A stretch of DNA of 64,000 nucleotides from an uncultured Pelagibacteraceae bacterium (GCA_902595885.1 CACJRQ010000004.1:1-64000); one strand, 5' to 3'. Positions 20,983 through 31,278 are shown, numbered from the stretch's first letter. Notes: generated from the sequence alone by a model not told the origin. Numbers and translations: made by a program.

Positions 20983-22034
20983 TAATTTTTGACTATCTCG
21001 TTAAAAACTTTAATACCTTGCTTAACTTCATTAACATCATGAATTCTTAAAATCTGAATTCCTTGCATTAAAAGATATATTGAAGAAGCCATGGTTCCAC
21101 CGATCTTTGTTTTACTATCATTTTTTTTTGATATATCTTTAATAAATCTTTTTCTTGAATTCCCTACTAGTATAGGAAAACCTAATGAATGAAAAATAGA
21201 AACACCTCTTATAAGATTCATATTATGTTTCAAATTTTTTCCAAATCCAATTCCTGGATCTAAAATTATATTATTGTGTTTAATACCTTTAGATCGTATT
21301 AACCTAATCTTATCTTCAAAATAATCATATATATCTAATAATTCATTTTTATATTTCGCTTTCTTTTGCATATTTTCAGGTGTCCCAACTGAATGCTGTA
21401 TTACAAATGGAATTTTATATTTTTTTAAAATATTTATTGTTTTAGGATCATAACTTAATCCTGAAACATCGTTAATAAGTTTAACTCCTATTCTGATGCC
21501 ATTTTCCATAATTCTGGACTTTCTTGTGTCTAAAGATATTGGTATTTTTTTTACAATTAATTTTAATATCTTATTAATTCTATTCCATTCTTGCTTTTCT
21601 TTTACAGGCTTTGATCCTGGTCTTGTAGACTCACCACCAACATCTATTATAGATGCACCACTTTTGTATAAACTAATGGCATGAGTGATGCCCTTATTTT
21701 TTTTATTAAATTTTCCTCCATCCGAAAAACTGTCGGGTGTAAGATTTAAAACTCCCAAAATATTTGGAATTTTTTTAAAATTAAAATTAGAAAAATTTTT
21801 CTTTTTTGAATTTATTTTTTTAATATCTGCACTTATTTTTTTTTTTAAGTTATTCGGTAATTTATTGATTTGATTAATTGAAATTCTTCTGATCTTTTTT
21901 CTTGTAATAATCTCAACATGGTCAAAAGATATTTCTTTAATCTGATGTAATGGAATAGATTTTTTTTTATTTACTAAAATTTTAGATTGATTACCAAAGT
22001 AGAAATTACACGCTCTTGTGTAATATCTTTGCAT
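20982..22034 (-). CDS. folP: Dihydropteroate synthase
   Basis: Joins p-aminobenzoate to the pterin diphosphate in folate synthesis. The TIM-barrel core starts near residue 92 with GVLNLTPDSFSDGGKF, followed by IIDVGGESTRPGSKPV, LINDVSGLSYD, PFVIQHSVG and LDPGIGFGKNLKHN. The 350-residue length comes from an extra basic N-terminal region of about 85 residues that has no motif I recognise; similar leaders occur in other alphaproteobacterial FolP proteins. The gene follows ftsH by 6 bp. Confidence 0.94.
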   Translation of the reverse strand: MQRYYTRACNFYFGNQSKILVNKKKSIPLHQIKEISFDHVEIITRKKIRRISINQINKLPNNLKKKISADIKKINSKKKNFSNFNFKKIPNILGVLNLTPDSFSDGGKFNKKNKGITHAISLYKSGASIIDVGGESTRPGSKPVKEKQEWNRINKILKLIVKKIPISLDTRKSRIMENGIRIGVKLINDVSGLSYDPKTINILKKYKIPFVIQHSVGTPENMQKKAKYKNELLDIYDYFEDKIRLIRSKGIKHNNIILDPGIGFGKNLKHNMNLIRGVSIFHSLGFPILVGNSRKRFIKDISKKNDSKTKIGGTMASSIYLLMQGIQILRIHDVNEVKQGIKVFNEIVKN

Positions 22035-22040
22035 TATTTA

Positions 22041-23948
22041 TTAGTGAACAATTTTAGGTTTCAAGCCCATAGCACCCAAAGCTGAGTCTTGATCATCTTT
22101 TGTTTCTGGATCATCTAAAACTTTATCTTTAGGATATAAATTTTTATTGATTATATTCTCTATTTCTTCACCAGTTAATGTTTCGTATGTTATTAGAGCT
22201 TTAGCGATTTTATGTAAATCATCTATTTTTTCTGTCAGAATTTTCTTAGCTTGGTTATATCCTTCATCAACAAGTTTTCTTATTTCTTTATCAATTTTTT
22301 GAGCAACTTCCTCTGAAACAGATTGAGTTTGAGTAACCGATCTTCCTAGGAATACCTCTTCTTGATTTTCTCCATATTCTACTGGGCCCATTTCTTCACT
22401 CATGCCGTATTTTGTCACCATGGCTCTTGCAAGTTGTGTAGCTTGATTAATATCTGAACCACTTCCACCACCTGCACCTGTAGATATATTGTCTTTTCCA
22501 AAAATTAGTTCTTCAGCAACTCTACCTCCAAAACAAACTGCCAATCTTGCTTTTAAATATTTTATCGAGTAACCATGTTTATCTCTTTCTGGTAAATTCA
22601 TTACCATTCCAAGAGCTCTTCCTCTTGGTATAATAGTAGCTTTATGTATTGGGTCATAGCTCGGCATATTAAATGAAACTAGAGCGTGACCACCTTCGTG
22701 ATATGCTGTCAATTTTTTCTCGTCCTCAGTCATAACCATTGAACGTCTTTCAGCACCCATCATTACTTTGTCTTTTGCTTCTTCAAATTCTATTAATGTA
22801 ACTATTCTTTTATTTTTTCTTGCAGCTAATAAAGCTGCTTCATTAACAAGATTTGCAAGGTCTGCTCCTGAAAAACCAGGTGTACCTCTAGCAATAGTTC
22901 TCAAATTAACATCTGGAGACATTTTAATTTTTTTCACATGAACTTTTAAAATTTTTTCTCTTCCAATTATATCAGGGTTAGAAACAACCACTTGTCTATC
23001 AAATCGACCTGGCCTTAATAAAGCTGGATCAAGTACATCAGGCCTATTTGTTGCTGCAATAATAATAACACCTTCATTGGTATCAAATCCATCCATTTCA
23101 ACTAATAACTGATTTAAAGTTTGTTCTCTCTCATCATTACCACCTCCTAAACCAGCTCCTCTGCTTCTTCCAACCGCATCAATTTCATCAATAAAAATTA
23201 TACATGGTGAATTTTTCTTGCCTTGCTCAAACATATCTCTCACTCTTGAAGCTCCAACTCCAACAAACATTTCAACAAAATCTGAACCTGATATTGTAAA
23301 AAACGGTACCCCAGCTTCACCTGCTATAGCTCTTGCTAATAATGTTTTACCTGTACCCGGAGGTCCAACAAGCAAAGCTCCTCTTGGAATTTTACCACCT
23401 AATCTACTAAATTTTTTTGGATCTTTTAAAAATTCAACTATCTCCTCAACTTCTTCCTTTGCTTCTTCTACTCCAGCTACGTCATTAAATGTAACTTTGC
23501 CTTTAAGCTCATTCATCATTTTGGCTTTAGATTTTCCAAAACCCATGGCTCCACCTTTTCCACCCTGCATCTGTCTCATGAAAAAAATCCAAACAGCTAT
23601 GAGTAATAACATTGGGAACCAGGAAAGAAGAACTCCAAATAATGACGGCATCTTTTCCTCTAAAGGTGCTGCCGATATACTGACACCTTTGTCAGATAAT
23701 TTTTCAATTAAATTTGGATCATTTGGCGCATAAGTTGAAAATGAATTACCATTAGAATAAACACCTTTAATATTATTTCCTTGGATTTCAACTCTAAGCA
23801 CTTCTCCATTTTCAACTGATGTTAAGAATTCTGAAAATATTACTTTATCCCCACCTCTAATGTTAGGTTGAGGATTTTTAAACATATTATAAAGACCTAT
23901 AGTTAAAAAAACTATTATTCCCCACATTGCCAGATTTTTTAAGTTCAT
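22041..23948 (-). CDS. ftsH: ATP-dependent zinc metalloprotease FtsH
   Basis: Membrane-bound AAA+ protease of 635 residues for quality control and, in proteobacteria, turnover of sigma-32 (encoded here at 16655). Two N-terminal membrane segments (about 6-24 and 103-123) flank a periplasmic region. The AAA domain has Walker A GPPGTGKT at 195-202, Walker [10 protein letters not shown], and the second region of homology ending LRPGRFDR. The zinc site HEGGH is at 417-421. The substrate-gripping FVG pore loop is also present. It lies between tilS and folP. Confidence 0.97.
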   Translation of the reverse strand: MNLKNLAMWGIIVFLTIGLYNMFKNPQPNIRGGDKVIFSEFLTSVENGEVLRVEIQGNNIKGVYSNGNSFSTYAPNDPNLIEKLSDKGVSISAAPLEEKMPSLFGVLLSWFPMLLLIAVWIFFMRQMQGGKGGAMGFGKSKAKMMNELKGKVTFNDVAGVEEAKEEVEEIVEFLKDPKKFSRLGGKIPRGALLVGPPGTGKTLLARAIAGEAGVPFFTISGSDFVEMFVGVGASRVRDMFEQGKKNSPCIIFIDEIDAVGRSRGAGLGGGNDEREQTLNQLLVEMDGFDTNEGVIIIAATNRPDVLDPALLRPGRFDRQVVVSNPDIIGREKILKVHVKKIKMSPDVNLRTIARGTPGFSGADLANLVNEAALLAARKNKRIVTLIEFEEAKDKVMMGAERRSMVMTEDEKKLTAYHEGGHALVSFNMPSYDPIHKATIIPRGRALGMVMNLPERDKHGYSIKYLKARLAVCFGGRVAEELIFGKDNISTGAGGGSGSDINQATQLARAMVTKYGMSEEMGPVEYGENQEEVFLGRSVTQTQSVSEEVAQKIDKEIRKLVDEGYNQAKKILTEKIDDLHKIAKALITYETLTGEEIENIINKNLYPKDKVLDDPETKDDQDSALGAMGLKPKIVH

Positions 23949-24011
23949 ATCTTTAAAATAAGAATTATTATTAAATTAACAAGTGACAAAATATCAAAGA
24001 TTTCATCAAAT

Positions 24012-25040
24012 TTAACGTTCTTTTGATACTATAATTGTCTTATTTACCCTTTTAATTAAACAATTTCCAAGTGTAGTTTTTGTTAAACTATTATTTTTAA
24101 TTTCTTTAATAATTTTAACAATTTTTTTTCCTCTAACAGGATAATATTTTTTACCAACTTGCTGAATTACTTTTGTAAATGACCTAAATATGACTTCCTC
24201 TGGATTTTTAAAAAAATTGTTATTTAGTAAAATTGTTTTATTTTTTTGATTAACAATTGAATTATTATCTAAGTTTCTCTTTACAAAAAATTTTATTGAC
24301 TCGTTTGCAAGTTTTAAATTTTTTATAGTTAAGTTAAATTTTTCTAAATCTAAACCATCAGATTGTAAATATTTTATCAAATGTCTAATCTTAACTCTTT
24401 TGAACTGCTCGTCATTATTTGATGGATCTTGAATAAAAGTTCCAAAAACTTTTTTTGCAATATATTTTAAATCTTTTTTAGAAAAATTTAGCAAAGGTCT
24501 AATTAAATTTATATTTTGTTCTTTAGAACTTTTGCTAAAAGAGGCAATACCATTTAAGCCACTGCCTCTCAATATTCTTATAAAAAAGTTTTCATATAAA
24601 TCATCTTTTTGATGACCTAATAAAATATTATTTATTTTTAGTTTTTTTGATTGGTTTATTAAAAGAGCATACCTTTTTTCTCTAGCGATTGACTGAATAT
24701 TATTTTTAGGTTTTTTGCCAATCCAATTTAAAATTTTCAAATTACAGTCTAATTTTTTTAACAATTTTTTTACAAATTTAGCTTCTTTTGAGGAGTTTTT
24801 TCTTAATTTATGATCAACAATAAAATAGGTTACTTCAAGAGATTTTTTAATCGAATACACTTTAGATAAAAAAGATAAAGCCAAACTATCTGGGCCACCT
24901 GATACTGCAACAATAAAATTCTCTTTTATTTTTAAATTTTTTTCAAACTTTTTATAAATTTGAAAAGTTTTTTTGTCTTTTAAATTATTTATTATAAACT
25001 TATGAGTCTTGCTTGATACACTCAAATTTTTTAGACTCAT
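24012..25040 (-). CDS. tilS: tRNA(Ile)-lysidine synthetase
   Basis: Converts C34 of tRNA-Ile(CAU) to lysidine so that AUA is read as isoleucine, a vital step in an AT-rich genome where AUA is common. The PP-loop AVSGGPDSLAL and VDHKLRKNSSKEA, GHQKDDLYENFFIRILRGSGLNG and RPLLNFSKKDL are family motifs. The start is uncertain: ATG at 25040 gives 342 residues and overlaps cpoB by 41 bp, while ATG at 25073 gives 353 residues and a 74 bp overlap. Neither has a clear Shine-Dalgarno. The shorter one is preferred only because it overlaps less. Confidence 0.9.
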   Translation of the reverse strand: MSLKNLSVSSKTHKFIINNLKDKKTFQIYKKFEKNLKIKENFIVAVSGGPDSLALSFLSKVYSIKKSLEVTYFIVDHKLRKNSSKEAKFVKKLLKKLDCNLKILNWIGKKPKNNIQSIAREKRYALLINQSKKLKINNILLGHQKDDLYENFFIRILRGSGLNGIASFSKSSKEQNINLIRPLLNFSKKDLKYIAKKVFGTFIQDPSNNDEQFKRVKIRHLIKYLQSDGLDLEKFNLTIKNLKLANESIKFFVKRNLDNNSIVNQKNKTILLNNNFFKNPEEVIFRSFTKVIQQVGKKYYPVRGKKIVKIIKEIKNNSLTKTTLGNCLIKRVNKTIIVSKER

Positions 25041-26004
25041 ATTTTGCTTTTTGTATAACAGATTGACTTGCATCAGGATATTGTAATTCTACACCATTTA
25101 TCATTTTGCAACCTTGATCTTTTTCACCAATCTGAACCATTGATACTCCAAGTTTTAACAAATTGATTGGAGCTTTTTTTCCTTTTGGATATTTTTGATA
25201 ACCTTCTAAATAAGCAGAAGCAGCATCAGTGTATAGTTGTCTTATTCTAAATGTTTCAGCATACCAATACTGAGCGCTACCTGCTAATTCATCATCAGGA
25301 TTAGATAAAACAAACTCTCTGAAGGCTCTTTCTGCAGTACTATAATCTCCTACCTTTAGGAAACTTGTTGCAAACTCGTATTGTTCTTTTGGCGCTAGGT
25401 CTTGAGGTAATAACTTTTCCTCTGTTTGAAATGTTTCTGTTACAATAGATGCGGTAGTTTCTACAGACTGAATTTGTTGAGAAGTTTCTGTAGTTTCTGT
25501 ATCCTTGTATGAAATTGTACCTAAATCTTGTGGCTGAGAGCTTCCAGGTAAAACATTTTTTTCATCAATCTTTGGTATAGAACTTAATTGTTTATCTGAA
25601 CTTTTAATATTACCTGAACTTATATTGGTCTCAATTTCTTGAAACCTAATTTGATTATCAGCTTGAATTTTAGATAATCGAGTTGAAAGTTTATCTAATT
25701 TAAAATTAATCTCTTCAAATTTATTTGTAAGTTCTCTGAATTGATCCTCAACTTCAGATAATTTTAATAAATGTCTTGTAAGTACATCCTCAGAATTCTG
25801 ATTTAAATTTGACTCATTATCATTGCTTTTAGATTGCAATTCAATTGACCCTGAATACACCGCCCTTTCAAGTGTTTTAAGATCGTTCTTTAAATCTTCT
25901 AAGATTTGATAAATATTATGGTTATCTGCTAAAGAAAAATTAATAAAAAACAAATTAAAACATAGAAATAATTTTAAAATTACTAATTTAAATAACAGCC
26001 TCAT
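25000..26004 (-). CDS. cpoB: Tol-Pal system protein CpoB (YbgF)
   Basis: Periplasmic protein of 334 residues that links Tol-Pal action to cell wall synthesis at division. It has a signal peptide (hydrophobic stretch about 5-25, then SLADN), a coiled-coil region (about 30-125), a low-complexity Ser/Thr/Gln/Glu linker, and C-terminal TPR repeats starting near APKEQYEFATSFLKVGDYSTA. The domain order matches YbgF/CpoB. It follows pal, but a hairpin terminator at 26040-26080 separates the two, so its expression may differ from the core tol genes. It overlaps tilS. Confidence 0.9.
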   Translation of the reverse strand: MRLLFKLVILKLFLCFNLFFINFSLADNHNIYQILEDLKNDLKTLERAVYSGSIELQSKSNDNESNLNQNSEDVLTRHLLKLSEVEDQFRELTNKFEEINFKLDKLSTRLSKIQADNQIRFQEIETNISSGNIKSSDKQLSSIPKIDEKNVLPGSSQPQDLGTISYKDTETTETSQQIQSVETTASIVTETFQTEEKLLPQDLAPKEQYEFATSFLKVGDYSTAERAFREFVLSNPDDELAGSAQYWYAETFRIRQLYTDAASAYLEGYQKYPKGKKAPINLLKLGVSMVQIGEKDQGCKMINGVELQYPDASQSVIQKAKYESKKFECIKQDS

Positions 26005-26039
26005 TAATTTTAGATTTATGTTTATAATAATGGCAAAAT

Positions 26040-26081
26040 AAAGACCCTGAAGTCAGTAATATGTTTAGGGTCTTTATTTTT
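26040..26081. terminator. Hairpin terminator between pal and cpoB
   Basis: The perfect 9 bp inverted repeat AAAGACCCT (26040-26048) and AGGGTCTTT (26067-26075) encloses an 18 bp loop. A T-rich tract follows on the plus strand (ATTTTTT), and a shorter one (ATTTT) on the minus strand, where pal and cpoB are transcribed. It is one of the few clear intrinsic-terminator-like hairpins in the window. It probably attenuates tol-pal transcription into cpoB. Strength on the minus strand is uncertain. Confidence 0.65.
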
Positions 26082-26095
26082 TAATTTTTAAATAA

Positions 26096-26590
26096 CTAAT
26101 TTGCTTTAACAGTTACTGATCTTCTATTTTTTGACCAAGCCAATGGATTTGAACCAGAGTCAACTGGTCTCTCTTTACCATAACTTAATACAGTAATTCT
26201 GTCTGATGATATTCCATAAGTCATTAAATAATCCTTAGCGGCATTAGCTCTTCTTTCACCTAGCGCTAAGTTGTACTCTCTAGTGCCTCTTTCATCAGCA
26301 TGTCCTTCAAGAACTACATTTATACCTGGATTTTTTCTTAGCCAAGCAGCTTGAGCTCTCAAAGTTTCTCTAGATGCAGTAGTTAAAATTGACTCATTTG
26401 TTGCAAAGAATACTCTATCAGGAACTCCGTCGGCTAAATATTCAACAGTGTCTGTTCCTGTATAAACATCACCTTGCATCTGACCTTCGATTTTACCTAT
26501 TGATGCTTCTTTCTTAGTTGCACATGCAGATAATACTAGGCAAGCTGTTAATACTAAAAGTGTGTTTTTAAAAATTTTGCTTAATCTCAT
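26096..26590 (-). CDS. pal: Peptidoglycan-associated lipoprotein Pal
   Basis: Outer-membrane lipoprotein of 164 residues that binds peptidoglycan and TolB. With the start at ATG 26590 it has a short basic N-terminus, a hydrophobic core and the lipobox LSAC, with Cys23 as the lipidated residue. The OmpA-like domain includes FFATNESIL, VVLEGHADERGTREYNLALG (peptidoglycan-binding Asp/Arg region), GERRANAAKDYL and SYGKERPVD. AAGGAG lies about nine bases before this ATG. The longer open frame to 26653 has no such site and would bury the lipoprotein signal, so it is not used. Confidence 0.95.
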   Translation of the reverse strand: MRLSKIFKNTLLVLTACLVLSACATKKEASIGKIEGQMQGDVYTGTDTVEYLADGVPDRVFFATNESILTTASRETLRAQAAWLRKNPGINVVLEGHADERGTREYNLALGERRANAAKDYLMTYGISSDRITVLSYGKERPVDSGSNPLAWSKNRRSVTVKAN

Positions 26591-26688
26591 TAAATTGCTC
26601 CTTGCTGCTAATTTCAATTTAGTAACTTTTTCACATGTAAATAGAGGTTTCAAGTCTAAAAATCAAGAAATTTAAATTAATTAATCTA

Positions 26689-28032
26689 TTAATTGCTTAA
26701 TAATGATGACCATGATGGGTCAGATGCATCTGATGGAGTCCTTATTTGGCGCTCATTATAACCAGTTAAATCAATAGACCACAATTTAGCTGAAAAGCCC
26801 TCACCTTTTGCGTTAGTTTTTGTTTCTCTATAAAAAATTAATACTCTTCCATTAGGTGACCAGGATGGAGCTTCTTGATAATAATTTTCTGTTAACAATC
26901 TCTCGCCACTACCGTCAGTTCTCATAACACCTATATAAAATTTTCCTTTATGTAATTTTGTAAATGCAATTAAATCTCCTCTTGGTGACCATACTGGTGT
27001 TCCATATAGACCATTGCCAAATGAAATTCTTTTTACTTCGCTACCATCATTTTTCATTACATAAATTTGTTGATAACCGCTTCTATCAGAATTAAATGTT
27101 ATATATTTTCCATCTGGAGAATAAGATGGTGAAGTATCAATTGATGGATGATTAGTAATTTTTTCAACAATTCTATTTTCTAAATTCATAGTATAAATAT
27201 CAGACTTACCATCTTTAGCAAAACTCATAATAATTTTTTTACCATCAGGTGAAAACCTTGGAGCAAACGTCATACCTGGGAAGTCTCCAACAACTTCTTG
27301 GGTGCCTGTTTCTATATCGAGTAGATAAACTCTTGGCATATTTTTAAAATAAGATAAATAAGTTACCATTTGACTTGTGGGATTAAAACGAGGAGTTAAA
27401 ACCAACTCATTTCCAAGAGTTAAAAATTTATTGTTAGCACCATCTTGATCCATAATTGCTAATTTTTTTATTCTTTGTGTTTTAGGTCCTTCCTCTGCTA
27501 CATAAATTATTCTTGTGTCAAAATATCCCTTTTCTCCAGTTAACCTTTCGTAAACTTTATCAGATATAATATGACCTACTCTTCTCCAATTATTAGGAAC
27601 TGTAGTAAATGCTAACGCCATCATTTCCTTAGCAGCTAAAACATCCCACAATCTAAATTCCACTCTTAACTTATCCTCAATATAACTTACTTTGCCAGTA
27701 ATTAATGCTTGCGCTTTAATTAAGTTCCAATCTTCAAATCTTGGTTTTAAATTTGCAATTTCAGGAGCTTGAAGAAAAGCTTTTTTGTCTAATGGATTAA
27801 ACAAGCCTGAAGTTCTTAAATTATTTTCTACAATATTTGATATCTCTGAACCTATATTTTCCTTTTTAAGTAATTTTTCAAAATTTGATCTCGAATTTTC
27901 ATCTATAGATAAGGGTGAAACTGCTAACGGGAGAGGATTTAAGTTTCCTCTTGTAATATCTACTTCAATTAGCGCATAAACATTAGAAGTAATTGAAATT
28001 AAAAAAATAATTAAAAAATTTCTTATTATCAT
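26689..28032 (-). CDS. tolB: Tol-Pal system translocation protein TolB
   Basis: Periplasmic beta-propeller protein of 447 residues that links Pal to TolA. An N-terminal signal peptide ([19 protein letters not shown]) is followed by the TolB N-domain with the LNPLPLAV segment that corresponds to the TolA/TolR-interacting region. WD40-like repeats follow, with [28 protein letters not shown] and [12 protein letters not shown]. It lies between tolA and pal in canonical order, with 9 bp and 98 bp spacing. Confidence 0.96.
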   Translation of the reverse strand: MIIRNFLIIFLISITSNVYALIEVDITRGNLNPLPLAVSPLSIDENSRSNFEKLLKKENIGSEISNIVENNLRTSGLFNPLDKKAFLQAPEIANLKPRFEDWNLIKAQALITGKVSYIEDKLRVEFRLWDVLAAKEMMALAFTTVPNNWRRVGHIISDKVYERLTGEKGYFDTRIIYVAEEGPKTQRIKKLAIMDQDGANNKFLTLGNELVLTPRFNPTSQMVTYLSYFKNMPRVYLLDIETGTQEVVGDFPGMTFAPRFSPDGKKIIMSFAKDGKSDIYTMNLENRIVEKITNHPSIDTSPSYSPDGKYITFNSDRSGYQQIYVMKNDGSEVKRISFGNGLYGTPVWSPRGDLIAFTKLHKGKFYIGVMRTDGSGERLLTENYYQEAPSWSPNGRVLIFYRETKTNAKGEGFSAKLWSIDLTGYNERQIRTPSDASDPSWSSLLSN

Positions 28033-28041
28033 AATAGTATA

Positions 28042-28905
28042 CTAACCCTCTAACATTTCTCTTGCATCAAAATTTAATTGTAATTCTTTCCATCTTTCAT
28101 AACCGGTAGTCGGAACTCTTAATGGTTGACACAATTTAACAGCTCTTAGAGCACTTTCTGCTAAAACTTTGTAAAATCCTTGTCCTGGTTTATTCATTCT
28201 TGCGTGATCTAAAATCTCAGTTTTTGAGACCGTACCATCAGGTTTTAATTTTAATTTGATTCTTACTAATAAATTTTCGTTATATGGTAAACCCAAAGGT
28301 ATACTCCAACATCCGAAAATTTGAGCTTTTAAAGCATCTTCCTCGCTTAAAGTAAGTCCACTAGTTTCTATATTTCTATCTTGGTCTTGCGTGATATTTT
28401 TATTATCTTTTAAAACTTCTCCGCTATCCTCCTTTGATTTATCTATTAATGCAGCAATATTATTTGGATCAAATAAATCTTTTTTTTCAAACTCTGATAC
28501 TTGTTTAACCTCATTGTCTACTTTTTCTGGATTTTGTTTTTTTTCCTCTTTTGTCTCAATTTTTTTCACTTTTTTTTCAGGAAGTGGAATTGCTTCAGGA
28601 GCTTGATTTTCAATCTTTTTATTATTTTTCTCTGGTGATACAACGGTTTTTGTTTTTGTTTTTTTTACTTTCTTTGGTGGCGCTTGCTCTGATACAAGTT
28701 TTTTTTCTTTCTCTTTAACCTTCTCAATTATTTTCTTAGCTTTTGGTGCATAAGGAACATTTGTTTTTTCTGCTATTTGAATCAATTCGACAGAGACTAT
28801 TGGTGGTATGTCTAGAGGTTTTTTGGTCAAAAATGGTAAACTCATTGCAGTAATAAAAATTAATAAAGCATGTAAAACTGAAGAAACGATAATGCTTCTA
28901 TTCAC
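28042..28905 (-). CDS. tolA: Tol-Pal system protein TolA
   Basis: Energy-transducing protein of 287 residues spanning the periplasm. One N-terminal membrane segment (about 5-27) is followed by a long Lys/Glu/Pro-rich middle region (about 45-150). A small TonB/TolA-type C-terminal domain includes IFGCWSIPLGLPYNENLLVRIKLKLKPDG. Its place between tolR and tolB supports the name; the middle region is too low in complexity to align well. Confidence 0.92.
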   Translation of the reverse strand: MNRSIIVSSVLHALLIFITAMSLPFLTKKPLDIPPIVSVELIQIAEKTNVPYAPKAKKIIEKVKEKEKKLVSEQAPPKKVKKTKTKTVVSPEKNNKKIENQAPEAIPLPEKKVKKIETKEEKKQNPEKVDNEVKQVSEFEKKDLFDPNNIAALIDKSKEDSGEVLKDNKNITQDQDRNIETSGLTLSEEDALKAQIFGCWSIPLGLPYNENLLVRIKLKLKPDGTVSKTEILDHARMNKPGQGFYKVLAESALRAVKLCQPLRVPTTGYERWKELQLNFDAREMLEG

Positions 28906-28910
28906 TCTAA

Positions 28911-29330
28911 CTACCTTTGTTTATATGGTTCTGAAATCAATGCTACTTTAGTGAAGCCAGATCCTGACAATAATCCCATTATTTCCAGAACTCTTCCGTA
29001 GTTAATTGTCTTATCGCCTCTTACATAAATTCTGGTATCAGTTCTATTTTTTGAGACTGCTAAAACCTTTGCAATAATATTGTCATATTCAACTTTTGCC
29101 TCTTGAATAAAAATTTCACCTTTTGCATTAATTGATAATGTTAGAGGTTCTGTTTCTTCAGGAAGAGAGTCGGCTGAACTTTCGGGTAAATCTACTTGAA
29201 CTCCAACTGTTAACAATGGTGCAGTTACCATAAAAATAATTAAAAGAACCAACATTACATCTACGAAAGGAGTAACATTTATTTCACTCATTGGTTCTTT
29301 GGAAGAAGAGCGATTTAATTTAAATGCCAT
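28911..29330 (-). CDS. tolR: Tol-Pal system protein TolR
   Basis: ExbD/TolR-family inner-membrane protein of 139 residues. The single membrane helix carries the family signature SEINVTPFVDVMLVLLIIF, whose aspartate takes part in proton flow with TolQ. The C-terminal periplasmic domain ends in VLEIMGLLSGSGFTKVALISE. It starts directly after the tolQ stop. Confidence 0.95.
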   Translation of the reverse strand: MAFKLNRSSSKEPMSEINVTPFVDVMLVLLIIFMVTAPLLTVGVQVDLPESSADSLPEETEPLTLSINAKGEIFIQEAKVEYDNIIAKVLAVSKNRTDTRIYVRGDKTINYGRVLEIMGLLSGSGFTKVALISEPYKQR

Positions 29331-30005
29331 TTAAATAATTGTTAAAAATCTTTTAGAAAAATTTTCTAATTTTTCAGAATATTTTTTTGCATCATTATTA
29401 AATTTGTTATAGGCAACTACTGCTGGTATTGCTGCGAGTAGACCAAGTGCAGTAGCAAATAAAGCCTCTGCTATTCCAGGCGCAACAATAGCAAGACTTG
29501 TGTTCCTAGATATTGCTATAGATTGAAATGAATTCATAATTCCCCAAACGGTACCAAATAAACCTATAAATGGAGCTGTTGAACCTACAGTCGCTAAAAA
29601 AGTAAATCCTTTTTCAATTTTACTCATTTGTTTTTCAATTCCAGCTTCAAGTGATGCGCTCATTCTTTCACTAATATTTGTCCTTGATTTCTTTTTTAAT
29701 AATCCTTCCATAGCATCTTGAAAAACAAGTGACATTGGATCTTCAAGTTTACTTGGTAGACTATTATAAAAAGTTTCAGCAGATTTAGAATTCCAAAATT
29801 TTTCCTCAAATTCCTCTGAAGATTTTATTATCTTTTTGAATAAACGAAATTTATCAATAATCACAGCCCATGAATATACTGAGCACAAAATTAAAATTAT
29901 CATCACAGATTTTACAACTATGTCTGCTCTAAAAAATAAACTAAGTAATGAAAAATCAGTATTTGTACCTAATTCAACTGTTTTTGCTGCAATATCTGCT
30001 TCCAT
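29331..30005 (-). CDS. tolQ: Tol-Pal system protein TolQ
   Basis: MotA/TolQ/ExbB-family proton channel of 224 residues. Three hydrophobic segments are seen (about 32-52, 134-156 and 170-192). The last two contain the conserved TVGSTAPFIGLFGTVWGIM and ALFATALGLLAAIPAVVAYN. With TolR it drives TolA for outer-membrane constriction. The gene usually found just upstream in other proteobacteria, the thioesterase ybgC, is absent; ruvC stands there instead. Confidence 0.95.
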   Translation of the reverse strand: MEADIAAKTVELGTNTDFSLLSLFFRADIVVKSVMIILILCSVYSWAVIIDKFRLFKKIIKSSEEFEEKFWNSKSAETFYNSLPSKLEDPMSLVFQDAMEGLLKKKSRTNISERMSASLEAGIEKQMSKIEKGFTFLATVGSTAPFIGLFGTVWGIMNSFQSIAISRNTSLAIVAPGIAEALFATALGLLAAIPAVVAYNKFNNDAKKYSEKLENFSKRFLTII

Positions 30006-30058
30006 TCTTACTCATCACACTTAAATGTGTCATGATTTTGACTATTAAATTAAATTGA

Positions 30059-30553
30059 TTATTGTTCTTTTTTATAAGTTTCAAAGAAAAAACTGGCTAT
30101 TAGAATAGCATCTGCCTTGTTGTTATCTTTCTTTTTTGACAATTGTGCTGAAAAATACGGAAAAACTTCAATAGCTCTTGTTCTGCTCGCATCTTTTTCT
30201 GAATTAATGAGGTTAAAATATTTTTTCCACTTAGCAGGCCTAACATAAAAAACAGGTAAACGCATTGCGCTACATATGCCTTTCAAAATACCAAAAGATT
30301 GACCAAAATTAAACATACTAGTAACGCCTTGACCTGGCATTGCAGAAACTTGTTCAATTACAACCTTTATATTTTTTTTATCAATTTTGTTTATCCTTTC
30401 GCTTATTTCATTAAATATTTGAGCGCCATTAACTTGTCTCTTATTCTTCTTACCGTCTGTCATAGTTGGCATTTCAATGACGTCTTTTATTACCCCATCC
30501 TCAAAAAAACAGATAGATCCTGAAATGCCTGGATCAATTCCTATAATCAACAT
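30059..30553 (-). CDS. ruvC: Crossover junction endodeoxyribonuclease RuvC
   Basis: Holliday junction resolvase of 164 residues. The catalytic acidic residues are visible in IIGIDPGISG (first Asp), VVIEQVSAMPGQG (Glu) and the C-terminal DNNKADAILIA (Asp pair). ATG at 30551-30553 is chosen; it shares a base with the yebC stop (TGATG). An in-frame TTG one codon earlier is less likely. ruvA and ruvB, often adjacent, are not in this window. Confidence 0.92.
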   Translation of the reverse strand: MLIIGIDPGISGSICFFEDGVIKDVIEMPTMTDGKKNKRQVNGAQIFNEISERINKIDKKNIKVVIEQVSAMPGQGVTSMFNFGQSFGILKGICSAMRLPVFYVRPAKWKKYFNLINSEKDASRTRAIEVFPYFSAQLSKKKDNNKADAILIASFFFETYKKEQ

Positions 30554-31278
30554 CAAATACCACCTAAATTAACGTTTGAATAAACGTTCTGCACATCATC
30601 GTCTTCCTCAAGAGTTTCTAAAAAATTTACCACACTATTTTTGTTATCATTACTAACGTCAACACTATTTAATGGAACCCATTCAATTTCTGTAGAAATA
30701 AAATTTACAATAATTTTCTCTAAATTTTTTTTTACATTATATATCTCGCTAATTTGACACTGAACTTCGTGATAATCATCATAGGACAAACATTCATCTG
30801 CTCCAGATTCAATTGCTAAATCTAAAATTTTTTCGTCAGAAATCTCTTTTTTATCAATTTTGATTATACCTAATTGTTGAAAATTGTGAGAAGCAGAACC
30901 TTGGGTTCCCAAGCTCCCTCCACTTTTTTGAAAAATAGTTCTAATATTTGATGCAGTTCTATTTTTGTTGTCTGTTAAAGTTTCAATTATAACAGCAATC
31001 TTTTCCGGTCCAAATCCCTCATATCTTAAATTTTCAAAATTTACTCCTGTTGCTGCAGAGGATTTGTCAATTGCTCTTTCAATATTCTCTTTCGGCATAT
31101 TTGCAGATCTAGCAGCCTGTACTGCAGATCTTAGTCTAGGGTTCATTGCTGGATCTTTGTCACCAAGTTTTGCTGCAACGGTAATCTCTTTAGATAATTT
31201 TGAAAATATCTTTGATCTTTGCTTATCAGCTTTACCTTTTTTATGTTTTATTCCTGCCCAATGTGAATGTCCTGCCAT
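30553..31278 (-). CDS. YebC/PmpR family DNA-binding protein
   Basis: A 241-residue member of the YebC/PmpR (TACO1) family, known as a regulator and as a factor that helps ribosomes through difficult stretches such as polyproline. The N-terminus MAGHSHWAGIKHKKGKADKQRSKIFSKL is the family signature, followed by PRLRSAVQAARSANMPKENIERAI and NRTASNIRTIFQKSGG. Its place directly before ruvC is the standard proteobacterial order. Confidence 0.95.
   Translation of the reverse strand: MAGHSHWAGIKHKKGKADKQRSKIFSKLSKEITVAAKLGDKDPAMNPRLRSAVQAARSANMPKENIERAIDKSSAATGVNFENLRYEGFGPEKIAVIIETLTDNKNRTASNIRTIFQKSGGSLGTQGSASHNFQQLGIIKIDKKEISDEKILDLAIESGADECLSYDDYHEVQCQISEIYNVKKNLEKIIVNFISTEIEWVPLNSVDVSNDNKNSVVNFLETLEEDDDVQNVYSNVNLGGI

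Noticed and set aside
20982-22034. FolP as a two-domain fusion with another folate enzyme
   Set aside because: The extra N-terminal 85 residues are basic and show no HPPK or aldolase motif, so it is treated as a leader extension.
26591-26653. A longer Pal start at 26653
   Set aside because: It would place 21 residues before the lipoprotein signal peptide, and the AAGGAG site precedes the ATG at 26590.
30005-30035. ACACTTAAATGTGT palindrome between tolQ and ruvC as an operator or terminator
   Set aside because: The stem is only four to five bases with no T-run and no second copy; chance is likely in AT-rich DNA.
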